64,000 bases of DNA, taken from the NCBI RefSeq assembly GCF_018885265.1, contig NZ_CP076538.1:434001-498000 (forward strand). Direction: 5' to 3'. Source of the DNA: Amycolatopsis aidingensis (GTDB taxonomy: Bacteria > Actinomycetota > Actinomycetes > Mycobacteriales > Pseudonocardiaceae). Position numbers and translations under genes: made by a program. Positions 35,001 through 41,492 of the stretch are shown piece by piece; within the stretch, counting starts at the first letter, position 1; every line of letters begins with the position of its first letter. Below the pieces are notes generated by a model. The model was not told where the DNA came from, searched no databases, and was given only the letters and a program-made list of their open reading frames with translations.

Positions 35001-35166
35001 TATGCGGAAGGTTAGAGAATGGGATCCCGTGCACGGAAGATACAGGACGTGGATGGAAACGCTGGATCAGAATGGAGTAATACGGCAGGTTCGTCCTCAA
35101 TTTGACGGGAAAGGGAAGACGCACTACAAATTTGACGAGCATGGAAACTACGAGGGCTACTGGTGA
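26032..35166 (+). CDS. Giant RHS/YD-repeat polymorphic toxin with DNRLRE-like and LamG-like domains
   Basis: 3044 residues. A hydrophobic helix (about residues 18–38) after a basic N-terminus acts as a signal or anchor. Residues 360–525 look like a DNRLRE-type wall domain, and 535–640 like an Ig/NBR1-type beta-domain. DPQTGNYFSSAIDASV near 782 begins the RHS shell; a LamG-like domain (about 985–1207; YWRLGEAEGSTADS, LSIELWFKT) interrupts it. Dozens of YD repeats (G-YDxxGR) continue to the RHS core end at about 2632–2680 (GARWYTPGTGTF, NRYGYALGSPTNHTDPDGH). A Gly/Ser/Pro-rich linker follows, then a pre-toxin hydrophobic region (about 2876–2925) and a tip of about 100 residues rich in Lys, Arg, Tyr and Trp. 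Composition becomes AT-rich after about 34400. The ATG has GGAAGG ten bases upstream. It probably delivers a C-terminal toxin to competitors. Confidence 0.93.
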   Translation: MSSLRGTRARRPRHTRNVVLLGLVFALVAGLIGPAVRYIGPRPDAEERLEAAIEQSPDQEWGSAATPPAEEAESEPNRASPRSLQSKYPEIKGGGTAQRGNDVRVEQRPESVRGFDEDTSRELPALRTEHERTYRNEDGTYTTEFGREALNYRDEGGDYQPIDPTLTPLPGGRGWRNGGDNVRLEFARSADAPTLATARLDQRHEFGFALAGASGATGEVDGATVTYRGVRQHADLRIDSLAGGFKETIVLSSPEAPHTWTFPLRLNGLTPSVADNTVVLKDSDGRERARIPAGFMTDAKRDPQTGDFTTSHGVTYRLVEHGGQPALRVELDSAWLRDPARQYPVEVDPSLDTSQANHSMYVQNGNRFDGGTQLKIGTTGSLRTASYLAFDGIQDRLRNHKIFGVQLGLTNMWSWSCRPRPVTVHAVTSPWGSSGGYPGPSVGPALARESFARGYIGLHQHASSCPTATEVINLGHGGRDLVQRWVTGAQPNYGLSVRASATDRFGWKKFAGHRTANPPRLFVTHSAYDAQYRVDRGVPEPPVTRTQGGKVKITVTNRGAHTWTKGDFALGYRAFTAKGRPVESTEAASLPHDVPRGGSVTMEAFIKPLDPGDYLLDFSMLRRGGPWFTDEQIPPTRLVMTVFDVPPIVKAQYPPNGYSAPTLTPQLWVDAVDVDAPVDTDLQYRFEICSDYEKQPDGSLRGISCTDSGYVDKRTWTVPEGALRWSEDYQWRAFAYDGNSESQKLPPSHILTAVPQPEITAHLANAPYSGAKKDFDPQTGNYFSSAIDASVSTTGPELTVARTYNSLDPRKKLLFGAGWSTRYDMRVYPDEDGSGNVVVTYPDGQQVRFGRNHDGTFSAPPGRQVDFHAKLPEEGGGWVMVDKKSTRYEFRYDGVLMTVRDKAGHMVELAYNPLDKLRRAISRTSDRVLYFDWSGDHISSVKTDPVNGKQLTWNYSYEGDKLTKVCDPLGGCTNYEYTNGSHYRSSVLDSRPASYWRLGEAEGSTADSQVGVKLGEDDGTYENVTLGRPGALADSADTAVEFDGSSSVVTVPDGTVRKNRDLSIELWFKTTEGGPLFGYQRAPIDETSTGAAPALYVGNDGKLRGQFPHGKVEPITSAEPVNDDQWHHVVLSGSLATQTMYLDGRKVGTVQGEIDHSGLVHNQIGAAYTVPPSAWPQWGSEPRRHFSGLIDEVAFYEYPLGATAARAHFKARTSADYLTKITLPSGRVAAEMSYDTEADRLREYTDRNGGHWELGRPRVTGTENNLVRTTTVTDPGGRKHVYDYDPMRGRILRYIAPLGLGLRPEDRRGEDDLPAPPEIPGCDDLPPPTDDGDPQHCGGPSNGGSDWVGGPVLGQGVRTYDYDEEGFQTTIGDELGNEVVLTNDQRGNVLSRTTCRVRPDNCQTTYYEYYVNANDVTDPRNDKLLAVRDPRSSGPDDDTYATKHSYTGTGVRGLLRSTTTPDGAVVRHTYTTRNDAAVDGGSTPEGLLATTTDERGGVTSYRYYSNGDLASVQNPAGLRTAYTYDALGRKITETQYSAAYPDGLTTKFEYDELSRPTSVTAPPVTDAVTGETHTGQTVTSYDADGNETRVETRDLTGGDPSRVTMQGYDEHGRVNEVTDAEGGKTFYGYDGFGNRIWKVDPNGNKYEYGYTARNAIAEVRLRGWHGEPLDPGEGDGGDGAGNAEAGESLVLASFGYDLAGRKVRETDAMGRTLRYHHYEDDKVRKVVAKKVNDPFDPEAPIRDITLSEFSYDAAGHLTRETNATGLVTEYEYDKLGRRIAQIQDPGGLAHRSELTYAPGGDVTKVVHSGQSSNSTRLDRGRVEVTEYGYDQAGRTTSKTVHNGSQKLVTAHTYDERGLRTSSTDPRGHTTDFGYDSVGQLTTVTQPTVAVETGGGEPEQVRPRTVTGYNTFGEATAQRDENGHVSAVEYDRLGRAVEVSSPEYRKPGADTAAQAVTRTEYDAAGNPIKVTDPRGAVTRYRYDQLGRMVERTDPRADAGEEPGGVWRYTYTHTGEPLSVTDPTGARTEATYDDLGRQVTATELERWPEAAAYTTRMHYDDAGNLTSVVSPTGATTRHEYDILGQRTKSTDPAGVVTQYGYDLAGEQVRVSDELGRTTYRSFDQAGRNTGVYQLDAAERVLRKTSFGYDKAGNRVSVTDPYARVAEFEYDSHNRLVRQEELVSGAEKIVTSFGYDPAGNPTRSTDGRGNDTVQTYNSLGLPESVIEPATEAHPAAADRTWTVGYDLAGNPVTEQAPGGVTRQRSYDALGRLVQETGTGAQEPTAERTQRFDAAGRLLAVSAPGGEKTFDYNDRGALLTSEGPVSGKTEYSYDAAGRLTQRVDAAGTSVFTYNQGRLAGATDGITGVTQGYSYDDAGALAAVDYGGGRVREYGYDAFGRRISDTLRGSGGSVLASIEYGYDLNDRITSKKTAGTAGAAENTYGYDHAGRMTSWTRDGTTTGYEWDASGNRISAGDRTATFDERNRQLTDGDTTLTWTARGTLASRGEVEYGFDAFDRAVRRGQVSYKYDGLDRMSARNGQSFGYDGTSLNLVSTGTSVFARGADGGLLAQSAGGSGQLAITDQHQDVVAGLDPASDELAGSAAYGPFGRPLAAESVSSALGYQSDYTDPASGEVDMGARWYTPGTGTFTARDSIDLPNTPSNAANRYGYALGSPTNHTDPDGHLPDNWCLCPPSRGWPSWVSNLFERAFGDGSNSAGQNSGAGNGRGNSRGPGPGSGSGNSGGRPSAGSGGAPSPPPPPPGIKARKYARYAAQNTPIPIPQTANSHHYGDSSRPPVSSNPSVPARRVAGKDIVDQNPQIQKLIQSATGNDPVVKTVERRVGSELKNASFGCVPVTGDIYQCPQPTLVQQQEPTGSIHDVLDVAGFHPVYGAAADIGSSVLYMFEGDFWSALGSAGAALPLLGDLAAGGKLAKRLANTGADANVLAGKFEGDKLKEFRRQLKQYGKAGVREIDGGKIRFYGRVTPAKTSGKMIGMRKVREWDPVHGRYRTWMETLDQNGVIRQVRPQFDGKGKTHYKFDEHGNYEGYW

Positions 35167-35435
35167 CTCCTCCTTTGCCTCCTTCGAGGGCAGAAGTTCG
35201 TAGTAAGATGATGGGCTTAATAAATGGTTCCGAATCTCGTGAATCGACTTCTGAGTGGGCTGGCCAGTGGGTTTATGCGTTTGATCCTGGCGTCGAGGAC
35301 GAACCTACTTGGGAAGCCATATCGAAACTGGTTCTCTGTGACGGTGAGATTGATCCTGGTGAGTACTTATATGCCAGAGACGACTTTGTTTCCTGGCTGG
35401 AAGAATTTGATAATGCCACTCGAGGTGACCGATGA
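35163..35435 (+). CDS. Probable cognate immunity protein
   Basis: 90 residues, strongly acidic, with a GTG start overlapping the RHS stop by four bases. The pattern STSEWAGQWVY, a central DEPTWEAISKLVLCDGE and the C-terminal GEYLYARDDFVSWLEEF recalls a family of small proteins found next to actinobacterial toxins, but I do not know a firm name. Small size, acidity (against a basic toxin tip), low GC and position directly after the toxin are the usual marks of an immunity gene. The function is inferred from context and would fail if the RHS tip were inactive. Confidence 0.75.
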   Translation: MTPPLPPSRAEVRSKMMGLINGSESRESTSEWAGQWVYAFDPGVEDEPTWEAISKLVLCDGEIDPGEYLYARDDFVSWLEEFDNATRGDR

Positions 35436-35472
35436 ACGTTGTTCCGCTTTTGGGCTTCGTTCTTGGTGAGCC

Positions 35473-36399
35473 TTATCCCAGCGAGTCGCCGAGTTTGACG
35501 CCGCGGCCTGCGGGGACGTCGCTGAGGGTGGCCAGTTGGTGCAGGTGGTGGACCCCGGCCGGTAAGCCAACGGCGGCCACGGCGGTCATCGCGCCGATCA
35601 CCGCGGTGGCGTGCGACTGGTTGCGGCCGTGTGCCCAGCGGGTGGTGCCGTTGCGGGCGCGGGCCAGGATCAGCCAGCGGTCGGTGCCGGGGAAGTGCAC
35701 GCCACGCGGGGCCCGCTCGGCGTAGGGCAGCCAGGTGAGCCCGGCCAGCGCGGCGGTCGCCAGCCGCGAGTCCAGGCCGAAGTAGGTGCGCACCGGGACG
35801 CCGAGCTGGCGGGTCAGCACGTGTTGGTCGGCGAAGTCCGTGCGGTACAGCCTGCGCCTGCCGAGGCCGGGCAGTTCGAACGCGGCGGGCCGGGAATAGT
35901 TGCGCACCAGGCCACCCGCCGGGTCCACGAACCGGCGGCCGAGCAAGCCATAGGTCCACTCCGTCGCCGCAGCACCGTGCCGTTCACCGGCACCCAGCAC
36001 CACCGCCAGGTCGATCGGACCGGGCTCGGTGGCGTGCAGATCCGCGGCCAGCAGGTTGGTCAGGCCCGGCGCCAAACCGACGCTCAGCAGCAGCGGCGCG
36101 GCGGGGGTGAGCCGCTCCAGCCGGGCCACGTACCCGGTGCTCGCGGTGAGCTCGACGAAAGCCACCCCCTGATCCGTCGCCACCTTCGCCAGCGCCGGGT
36201 CCTCCGTCCCCGCCGCGTTCACCACAACGTCCACATCGGACAGCGCGGCAGTGAACGAACCGGGCACCGTGAGGTCGACCACCCGGTCGGCGCGCAGGCG
36301 ATCCCTGCCGGCGGCGAGCGCGGTCACCCCGCGTACCGCCAGCTCCGTCATGACCCGGGCACCGACCGCGCCGTACCCGCCTAGCACCAGAACCCGCAC
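35473..36399 (-). CDS. Saccharopine-dehydrogenase-like NAD(P)-binding protein
   Basis: 308 residues. The N-terminus MRVLVLGGYGAVGARVMTEL is a Rossmann fold with GGxGxxG. SDVDVVVNAAG and the FVELTASTGYVARL segment follow the saccharopine dehydrogenase-like pattern, and the middle GLAPGLTNLLAADL is also typical. Members are oxidoreductases of mixed and often unknown function. The start is GTG at 36399. The gene is convergent with the immunity gene (37 bases apart) and its start lies 30 bases from the end of the broken gene downstream on the same strand. Substrate not predictable. Confidence 0.8.
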   Translation of the reverse strand: MRVLVLGGYGAVGARVMTELAVRGVTALAAGRDRLRADRVVDLTVPGSFTAALSDVDVVVNAAGTEDPALAKVATDQGVAFVELTASTGYVARLERLTPAAPLLLSVGLAPGLTNLLAADLHATEPGPIDLAVVLGAGERHGAAATEWTYGLLGRRFVDPAGGLVRNYSRPAAFELPGLGRRRLYRTDFADQHVLTRQLGVPVRTYFGLDSRLATAALAGLTWLPYAERAPRGVHFPGTDRWLILARARNGTTRWAHGRNQSHATAVIGAMTAVAAVGLPAGVHHLHQLATLSDVPAGRGVKLGDSLG

Positions 36400-36429
36400 A
36401 CCAGGATTATGGCCCCCGGGTCAGACAAT

Positions 36430-37432
36430 TCAGCGGCGCAAGGTGAGATCGCTGACCACGGCGGCGTGGTCGCTGTAGAACACGCCCGGTCCGTGCCGGC
36501 GCATCCGCTCGTCCACCACGAACGACTCGCGCACCTGGAACGGCCCGCGGGCGAAGGTGAAGTCGATCCGCTGCTCGGTGACCAGCCGTTCGGTGGGCAG
36601 CGGGCTCCAGGTCGCGCCCTGCGCCGTGCAGGTGTCCGGGTTCGCCGCCCGGTAGGTGTCCACGAACCCGGCGCTGGTCACGATCTCCGTTGCCCGTAAG
36701 GGAAAGCTCATCCCGAAGTGGTTCGGGCAGTTCGCCCAGCGCGAACTCCAGTCGGCCGCGGGCAGCGTGTTGAAGTCGCCACCGAGCAGTACCGGGTCGC
36801 GATTCCCGGCCAGCATCCTCGGCAACCGGGTCCCGATGATCTCGCCGATGTGCTCGGCCTGCGCCCGCTCGGCATGGGCCACCTCCTGCGCGGTGTGCCG
36901 TGGTTCCAGCCCGGCCCGGATCCCGGCCGCGTTCTCGTCGATCAGATATCCGTTCCACGGATCGGTGTACGCACGGATCGGTGTACGGCAGCCACACCGA
37001 GAACAGGTTCATCTCGCCGCGCCCCGGCACCCGTACCCTGGCGCCGCCGAAGTGGAAGTCGGTGACCCGCCCGCCCGAAGGCGCCGGATACACCTCGGTC
37101 ACCGGAAAGCGGGTGAACAGCCACAGGTTGTCCTGGCCGTCCGGGCGATCGGTCACCCGCACGCCGGTGTAGCGGCCCTTGCCGGCGCGCCTGCTCAGCG
37201 CCCGCTCGATCTCGTCGCCGGAACCGTAGGTCTCCACGCTGAAGAACACATCCGGGCGCAGCGCGACCACCTGGTCCAGCAGGTCCGCCAGGTTGCCCTG
37301 CTCCGGCTCCCGCCCGCCATGGAAGATGTTCCAGGTCAGCACCCGGATCCCGGGCCCGTGACCCGCGCTCGCCACCGGGGCCAGGGCCACCGCCAGCAGG
37401 ACCGCGACCAGCAAGGCCTTACCGAGTTTCAT
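36430..37432 (-). pseudogene. Secreted endonuclease/exonuclease/phosphatase-family protein, frameshifted
   Basis: The N-terminal frame (ATG 37432) gives a signal peptide and GIRVLTWNIFHGG, the start of the EEP fold, and stays in frame to about residue 148 (VWLPYTDP). The family sequence then continues in another frame, with LLGGDFNTLPAADW, EQRIDFTFARG and the final YSDHAAVVSDL, ending at 36430. The shift is exactly explained by the 16-bp tandem duplication at 36956–36987; removing one copy restores one open frame of about 328 codons. EEP enzymes are metal-dependent phosphodiesterases or nucleases. The break could be a real inactivation, a reversible slippage site or a sequencing/assembly error. 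Confidence 0.88.
36956..36987. repeat. Exact 16-bp tandem duplication causing a frameshift
   Basis: CACGGATCGGTGTACG occurs twice without a spacer (36956–36971 and 36972–36987). Sixteen is not a multiple of three, so the second copy shifts the EEP reading frame. With one copy the protein reads straight through from YTDP into WNGYLIDENAAG. Confidence 0.95.
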
Positions 37433-37521
37433 GGTCCGGCATCCAACCCCGATCAGGCGAACGGCGGATGACGGGGAGATGCCCGAGCCGTCCCCGTCCG
37501 GATACCTCGCGGAAGGGTGCG

Positions 37522-37527
37522 TACACT
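37522..37527 (+). promoter_or_regulatory. –10 element of SRP RNA promoter
   Basis: TACACT lies seven bases before the first base of the SRP RNA outer stem, the expected –10 spacing. The –35 region is not a clear match to consensus. Confidence 0.5.
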
Positions 37528-37534
37528 GAACAAC

Positions 37535-37620
37535 GGACCCCGCGCGGCGTCCACCCTGTGAACCTCCCCAGGGCCGGAAGGCAGCAAGGATAAGCAGGCT
37601 CTGGCGGGTGCGCGGGGTCC
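37535..37620 (+). ncRNA. ffs: Bacterial small signal recognition particle RNA (4.5S)
   Basis: The region holds the strongly conserved SRP domain IV: CCTGTGAACC, CCAGGGCCGGAAGGCAGC and AAGGATAAGCAGGC, with the GGAA tetraloop and the symmetric/asymmetric internal loops that bind Ffh. The ends GGACCCCGCGC (37535–37545) and GCGCGGGGTCC (37610–37620) pair perfectly as the closing stem. The RNA is part of the particle that targets nascent membrane and secreted proteins. Location just upstream of dnaX is usual in actinobacteria. Mature ends may extend a few bases further. Confidence 0.97.
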
Positions 37621-37678
37621 CCTTCGTCTTAATGGGCGCGGGTCCGGCGGTGTCGGCGGCGGCCGGTACTCTCGCCCC

Positions 37679-39661
37679 GTGGCATTAGCGCTGTACCGCA
37701 AGTACCGCCCGGCGAGCTTCGCCGAGGTCGTCGGGCAGGAGCACGTCACCGAACCGCTGCGTACCGCGCTGGCCGCGCAGCGGATCAACCACGCCTACCT
37801 GTTCTCCGGGCCCCGCGGCTGCGGCAAGACCTCCAGCGCGCGCATCATGGCGCGCTCGCTGAACTGCGAGCAGGGCCCGACAGCGGACCCCTGCGGCGAG
37901 TGCGGCCCGTGCAGGGCGCTGGCGCCTGAGGGCCCAGGCAGCGTCGACGTCACCGAGCTCGACGCGGCCAGCCACGGCGGCGTGGACGACGCCCGCGAGC
38001 TCCGGGACCGCGCCTTCTATGCTCCAGCGGAGTCGCGCTATCGGGTGTTCATCATCGACGAGGCGCACATGGTCACCACGCAGGGCTTCAACGCCCTGCT
38101 CAAGATCGTGGAAGAGCCGCCGGAACACCTGATCTTCATCTTCGCCACCACCGAGCCGGACAAGGTGCTCACCACCATCCGCTCGCGTACCCACCACTAC
38201 CCGTTCCGGCTGATCCCGCCGAGCGCCATGCGGGAGCTGCTGGAACGCAACGTGGCAGCCGAGGGCATCGCGGTGGAGCCCGCGGTCTACCCGCTGGTCG
38301 TGCACGCCGGTGGCGGCTCGGCACGGGACACCCAGTCGATCCTGGACCAGCTGCTCGCCGGGGCAGGCCCGGAAGGGGTGACCTACGACCGGGCGGTCGC
38401 CCTGCTCGGGGTCACCGACGCCGCGTTGCTGGACGAGATGATCGACGGGCTGTCCGCCGACGACGCGGCCGCGGTGTTCGGCACGGTGGAGAAACTCGCC
38501 GAGGCCGGGCACGACCCGCGCCGGTTCGCCTCCGACCTGCTGGACCGCCTGCGCGACCTGGTGCTGCTGCGCTCGGTGCCGGACGCGGCCAGCCGTGGCC
38601 TGGTGGCCGTGCCGGAGGAGCAGCTGACCAGGCTGCTCGGCCAGGCCGAGCGGATCGGGCTGGCCACCCTGTCCCGCTACGCCGAGATCGTGCACGCCGG
38701 GCTGCTGGAGATGCGCGGGGCAACCGCGCCGCGCCTGCTGCTGGAGCTGCTGTGCGCCCGGATGCTGCTGCCAGCCGCCTCCGAGGGTGAGGCGGCCGTG
38801 CTGCAACGCCTGGAACGTCTCGAGCGCAGGGCGAGCGCGAGCGGCCCGGCGCCGCAGCAGGCCCAGGCGGCCCAGGAGGCCCCGGCGCCGCCACCCCAGG
38901 AGAGCCGCTTCCAGCGGCCCTCGCAGCGAGCCGCCGCGCCGGAACCGGCTCCGAACCCGCAACCGCGCAGCGCCCCGGAGTCACCGGCCCCCGCGGCGCA
39001 GGCCGCCCAGGCGCCCGATCCGGAACCAGCCGAGCCGGCCTCCACCGCGCCTGCCGAGAGCTCCGGTGGCCTGGACGCCGCGGCCGTGCGGAGGGTGTGG
39101 TCGGAGCTGCTCGCCTCCATCCGTAAGACCAGCCGCAGCACCGAGGCCATGCTCACCAACGCCACCGTGCAGAGCGTGGAAGGCTCAACGGTCGTGCTGG
39201 CGCACACCGCCGAACCGCTGGCGAGGCGGCTGTCCGAGCCACGCAACGCCGAGTTCATCGCCGCGGCCCTGCACGACGTGCTCGGCGGCACCTGGCAGGT
39301 GAGCTGCGTGCACGGCGGGGGCAGTGCCGGTGGCCAGGCCCGTTCGGCCCCACCGCGGAACAATCCCCAGCCCCAGCCGCCCGCCCCGCAACGCCCCGAG
39401 CCCAAGCCCGAGCCGCCAAGGGAACCGCAGGCGCCGGCGGCGGAAGCTCCGGAGGCCGAACGGCCCGCGCCGCCGAAACCGGCCACCGGGGAGCCGGACA
39501 TCCCGTTGCCCCCGGAGCCGACCGACGACGAGGCCGCCTACGCCGAGGACGGCGGACCCACCCCGGAGGCTGCGCCGCGCAAGCCGGACACCTCGGCCGA
39601 CCCGGAAGCGGCCGCGCACAAGCTGCTCTCCGAACAGCTCGGTGCGCGACCGCTGAACTAG
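37679..39661 (+). CDS. dnaX: DNA polymerase III subunits gamma and tau
   Basis: 660 residues. The clamp-loader AAA+ domain has Walker A SGPRGCGKT (residues 43–51), zinc cysteines at 63, 72, 75 and 78, the IIDEAHM Walker B box and the TTEPDKVL / SRTHHYPFR sensor regions. Domain III extends to about residue 375, followed by a long Ala/Pro-rich linker, a folded tau-like stretch (about 465–550; SSGGLDAAAVRRVWSELL) and another Pro-rich tail. It loads the sliding clamp and bridges replisome parts. The start is GTG, 59 bases after the SRP RNA. I see no slippery site that would make a separate gamma product. Confidence 0.96.
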   Translation: MALALYRKYRPASFAEVVGQEHVTEPLRTALAAQRINHAYLFSGPRGCGKTSSARIMARSLNCEQGPTADPCGECGPCRALAPEGPGSVDVTELDAASHGGVDDARELRDRAFYAPAESRYRVFIIDEAHMVTTQGFNALLKIVEEPPEHLIFIFATTEPDKVLTTIRSRTHHYPFRLIPPSAMRELLERNVAAEGIAVEPAVYPLVVHAGGGSARDTQSILDQLLAGAGPEGVTYDRAVALLGVTDAALLDEMIDGLSADDAAAVFGTVEKLAEAGHDPRRFASDLLDRLRDLVLLRSVPDAASRGLVAVPEEQLTRLLGQAERIGLATLSRYAEIVHAGLLEMRGATAPRLLLELLCARMLLPAASEGEAAVLQRLERLERRASASGPAPQQAQAAQEAPAPPPQESRFQRPSQRAAAPEPAPNPQPRSAPESPAPAAQAAQAPDPEPAEPASTAPAESSGGLDAAAVRRVWSELLASIRKTSRSTEAMLTNATVQSVEGSTVVLAHTAEPLARRLSEPRNAEFIAAALHDVLGGTWQVSCVHGGGSAGGQARSAPPRNNPQPQPPAPQRPEPKPEPPREPQAPAAEAPEAERPAPPKPATGEPDIPLPPEPTDDEAAYAEDGGPTPEAAPRKPDTSADPEAAAHKLLSEQLGARPLN

Positions 39662-39664
39662 GGC

Positions 39665-40420
39665 TCAGCCCGCGGCGCGCCGCATGGCCCGGCCGCCGAC
39701 CAGCAGGCCGAGCGCGGCCACCACCAGCGCGGCGAGCATCCCGCCGCCAACGGTCGCGGTGAGGATCTCGCCGTTGAACAGCGCGCGCTCGGCGTCCACC
39801 ACGTAGGTCAGCGGGTTGAACTGGGATAGCATCCGCATCCAGCCCGGCCCCGCTTCCAGCGGCAGCAGCATCCCGGCGAGCAGCAGCAGCGGGAAGAGCA
39901 GGGTCTGCTGCACCGCCCAGAACATCCACTCCTGGTTCTTGCTGGCCAGCGCCAGGGTGTAGGAGAGCGCGCCGAGCCCGATCGCGAACACCGCCAGGAT
40001 CAGCAGGCCGATCAGCGCACCGGCCGGATGCATCCGGAACCCGAACAGCATGGTGACCCCGACGATGATCGCCGCCTGGGCGAACATCGGCACGATCTCC
40101 TTCAGCGCCCGGCCGACGATCAGGGCGGACCTGCGCAGCGGGGCGACCAGCATTCGCTCGTGCGAGCCGGTCTGGATCTCGAACAGCAGGTTCGCGCCGG
40201 TGGTCGAGGTGCCGAACAGGCAGGACATCACCACGATGCCGGGTACGAACCACTGCAGCGCGGACTCGCCGCCCATGGTGTCCGGCAGCAGCGGGGCGAA
40301 CAGCGCGAGGAAGAACAGCGGCTGCACCATCGAGAAGATCACCGAGAACGGGTTGCGCAGCACCGGCCGCAGTTCGCGGCTGAACACGGTGGCGGTATCG
40401 GAAACAACGGTGGTGCTCAT
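39665..40420 (-). CDS. ABC-2 exporter permease (DrrB-type)
   Basis: 251 residues, six membrane helices, with the short-form ABC-2 permease layout of daunorubicin-resistance DrrB proteins. EIQTGSHERMLVAPLRRSALIVGRALKE is the conserved coupling region after the second helix. The start overlaps the ATPase stop by four bases. It ends only three bases from the dnaX stop (convergent). It probably exports a hydrophobic compound; substrate unknown. Confidence 0.92.
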   Translation of the reverse strand: MSTTVVSDTATVFSRELRPVLRNPFSVIFSMVQPLFFLALFAPLLPDTMGGESALQWFVPGIVVMSCLFGTSTTGANLLFEIQTGSHERMLVAPLRRSALIVGRALKEIVPMFAQAAIIVGVTMLFGFRMHPAGALIGLLILAVFAIGLGALSYTLALASKNQEWMFWAVQQTLLFPLLLLAGMLLPLEAGPGWMRMLSQFNPLTYVVDAERALFNGEILTATVGGGMLAALVVAALGLLVGGRAMRRAAG

Positions 40421-41430
40421 GCCGCGAACTCCTTTGCTTCGGTGCTGTCGGTGTCGGTACCGGTGGCGCCGTCCTCGCGCAGGCTGCGCCCGGTCAGGTT
40501 GAGGAACACGTCATCGAGGGTCGGGCGGGCGACCTCGACGGCCGCCACCGCGATGCCCTCGTCCTCCAGCGCCCGCAGCAGCTTCGGGGTGAGCTGGGCA
40601 CCACCAGCCACCTCGAGCACCACGGTGCGGCCCACCCGCTCGATCCGCGCCCCCGCCGCGATACCGAGCGAGCCCGTGGCCGCCCGCCGCGCCTCCGCCT
40701 CGCCGTCGAAGCCGAGGGTGATGCGGTCACCGGCGTGGTCGGCCTTCAGCCGGGCCGGGGTGTCGTCGGCGATCACCCGGCCGTGGTCCACCACGACGAC
40801 CCGCTCGGCCAGCTGATCGGCCTCATCAAGGTAGTGCGTGGTCAGCACGATCGTGGTGCCGTGCTCGGCGCGCAGCCCCCGGATGTGCTGCTGCAGGTTC
40901 GCCCGGTTCTGCGGATCGAGGCCGGTGGACGGCTCGTCAAGGAATAGCAGGTCGGGAGCGTGGATCAGGCCCATCGCGATGTCCAGCCGCCTGCGCTGGC
41001 CACCGGAGAGCGAGGAGACCACCCGGTCGGCCACCGGTCCAAGGTCCAGGGAGTCGATCAGCTCGGCGGCGCGGGACCTGGCCGTGGCGATGCTCATTCC
41101 GTACGCCCTGCCCTGGCTGATCAGCTCGTCGCGGCCGCGCTGGCTGTGTGCCGCCCCGTTGCCCTGGCCGATGTAGCCGATCCGGCGGCGCACCTCGCGC
41201 CTTCCGGTCGTCACGTCGTGCCCGGCCACGCTGGCGGTACCGGAGGTCGGCGGCAGCAGGGTGGTGAGCATCCGCAGGGTGGTCGACTTGCCTGCCCCGT
41301 TCGGGCCGAGCAGGGCCACCAGCTCGCCGCGCTCCACCCGCAGGTCCAGTCCGCGTACCGCCTCGACCGTTGCCCGTTTCACGGTGAAGTGCCTGGTCAG
41401 TCCGCTGGTGCGGATCATCGGTTCGTTCAT
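40417..41430 (-). CDS. ABC exporter ATP-binding protein (DrrA-type)
   Basis: 337 residues. Walker A LLGPNGAGKSTT, signature SLSGGQRRRLDIA, Walker B LLFLDEPSTGLD and the TTHYLDEAD switch are all present. The C-terminus has RPTLDDVFLNLTGR, the typical DrrA ending. The ATG at 41430 is preferred because the domain starts at MIRTSGL soon after; a GTG ten codons upstream is possible. No clear ribosome-binding site is seen, so the transcript may be leaderless. It is coupled to the permease and divergent from the WYL regulator, 62 bases apart, which is the obvious candidate for control. Confidence 0.92.
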   Translation of the reverse strand: MNEPMIRTSGLTRHFTVKRATVEAVRGLDLRVERGELVALLGPNGAGKSTTLRMLTTLLPPTSGTASVAGHDVTTGRREVRRRIGYIGQGNGAAHSQRGRDELISQGRAYGMSIATARSRAAELIDSLDLGPVADRVVSSLSGGQRRRLDIAMGLIHAPDLLFLDEPSTGLDPQNRANLQQHIRGLRAEHGTTIVLTTHYLDEADQLAERVVVVDHGRVIADDTPARLKADHAGDRITLGFDGEAEARRAATGSLGIAAGARIERVGRTVVLEVAGGAQLTPKLLRALEDEGIAVAAVEVARPTLDDVFLNLTGRSLREDGATGTDTDSTEAKEFAA

Positions 41431-41492
41431 GGCGGCTACGCTATGGTCTATTCCGGCCACTTTTTGACCTGTTTAGCAGTCAGGCTGGATTC

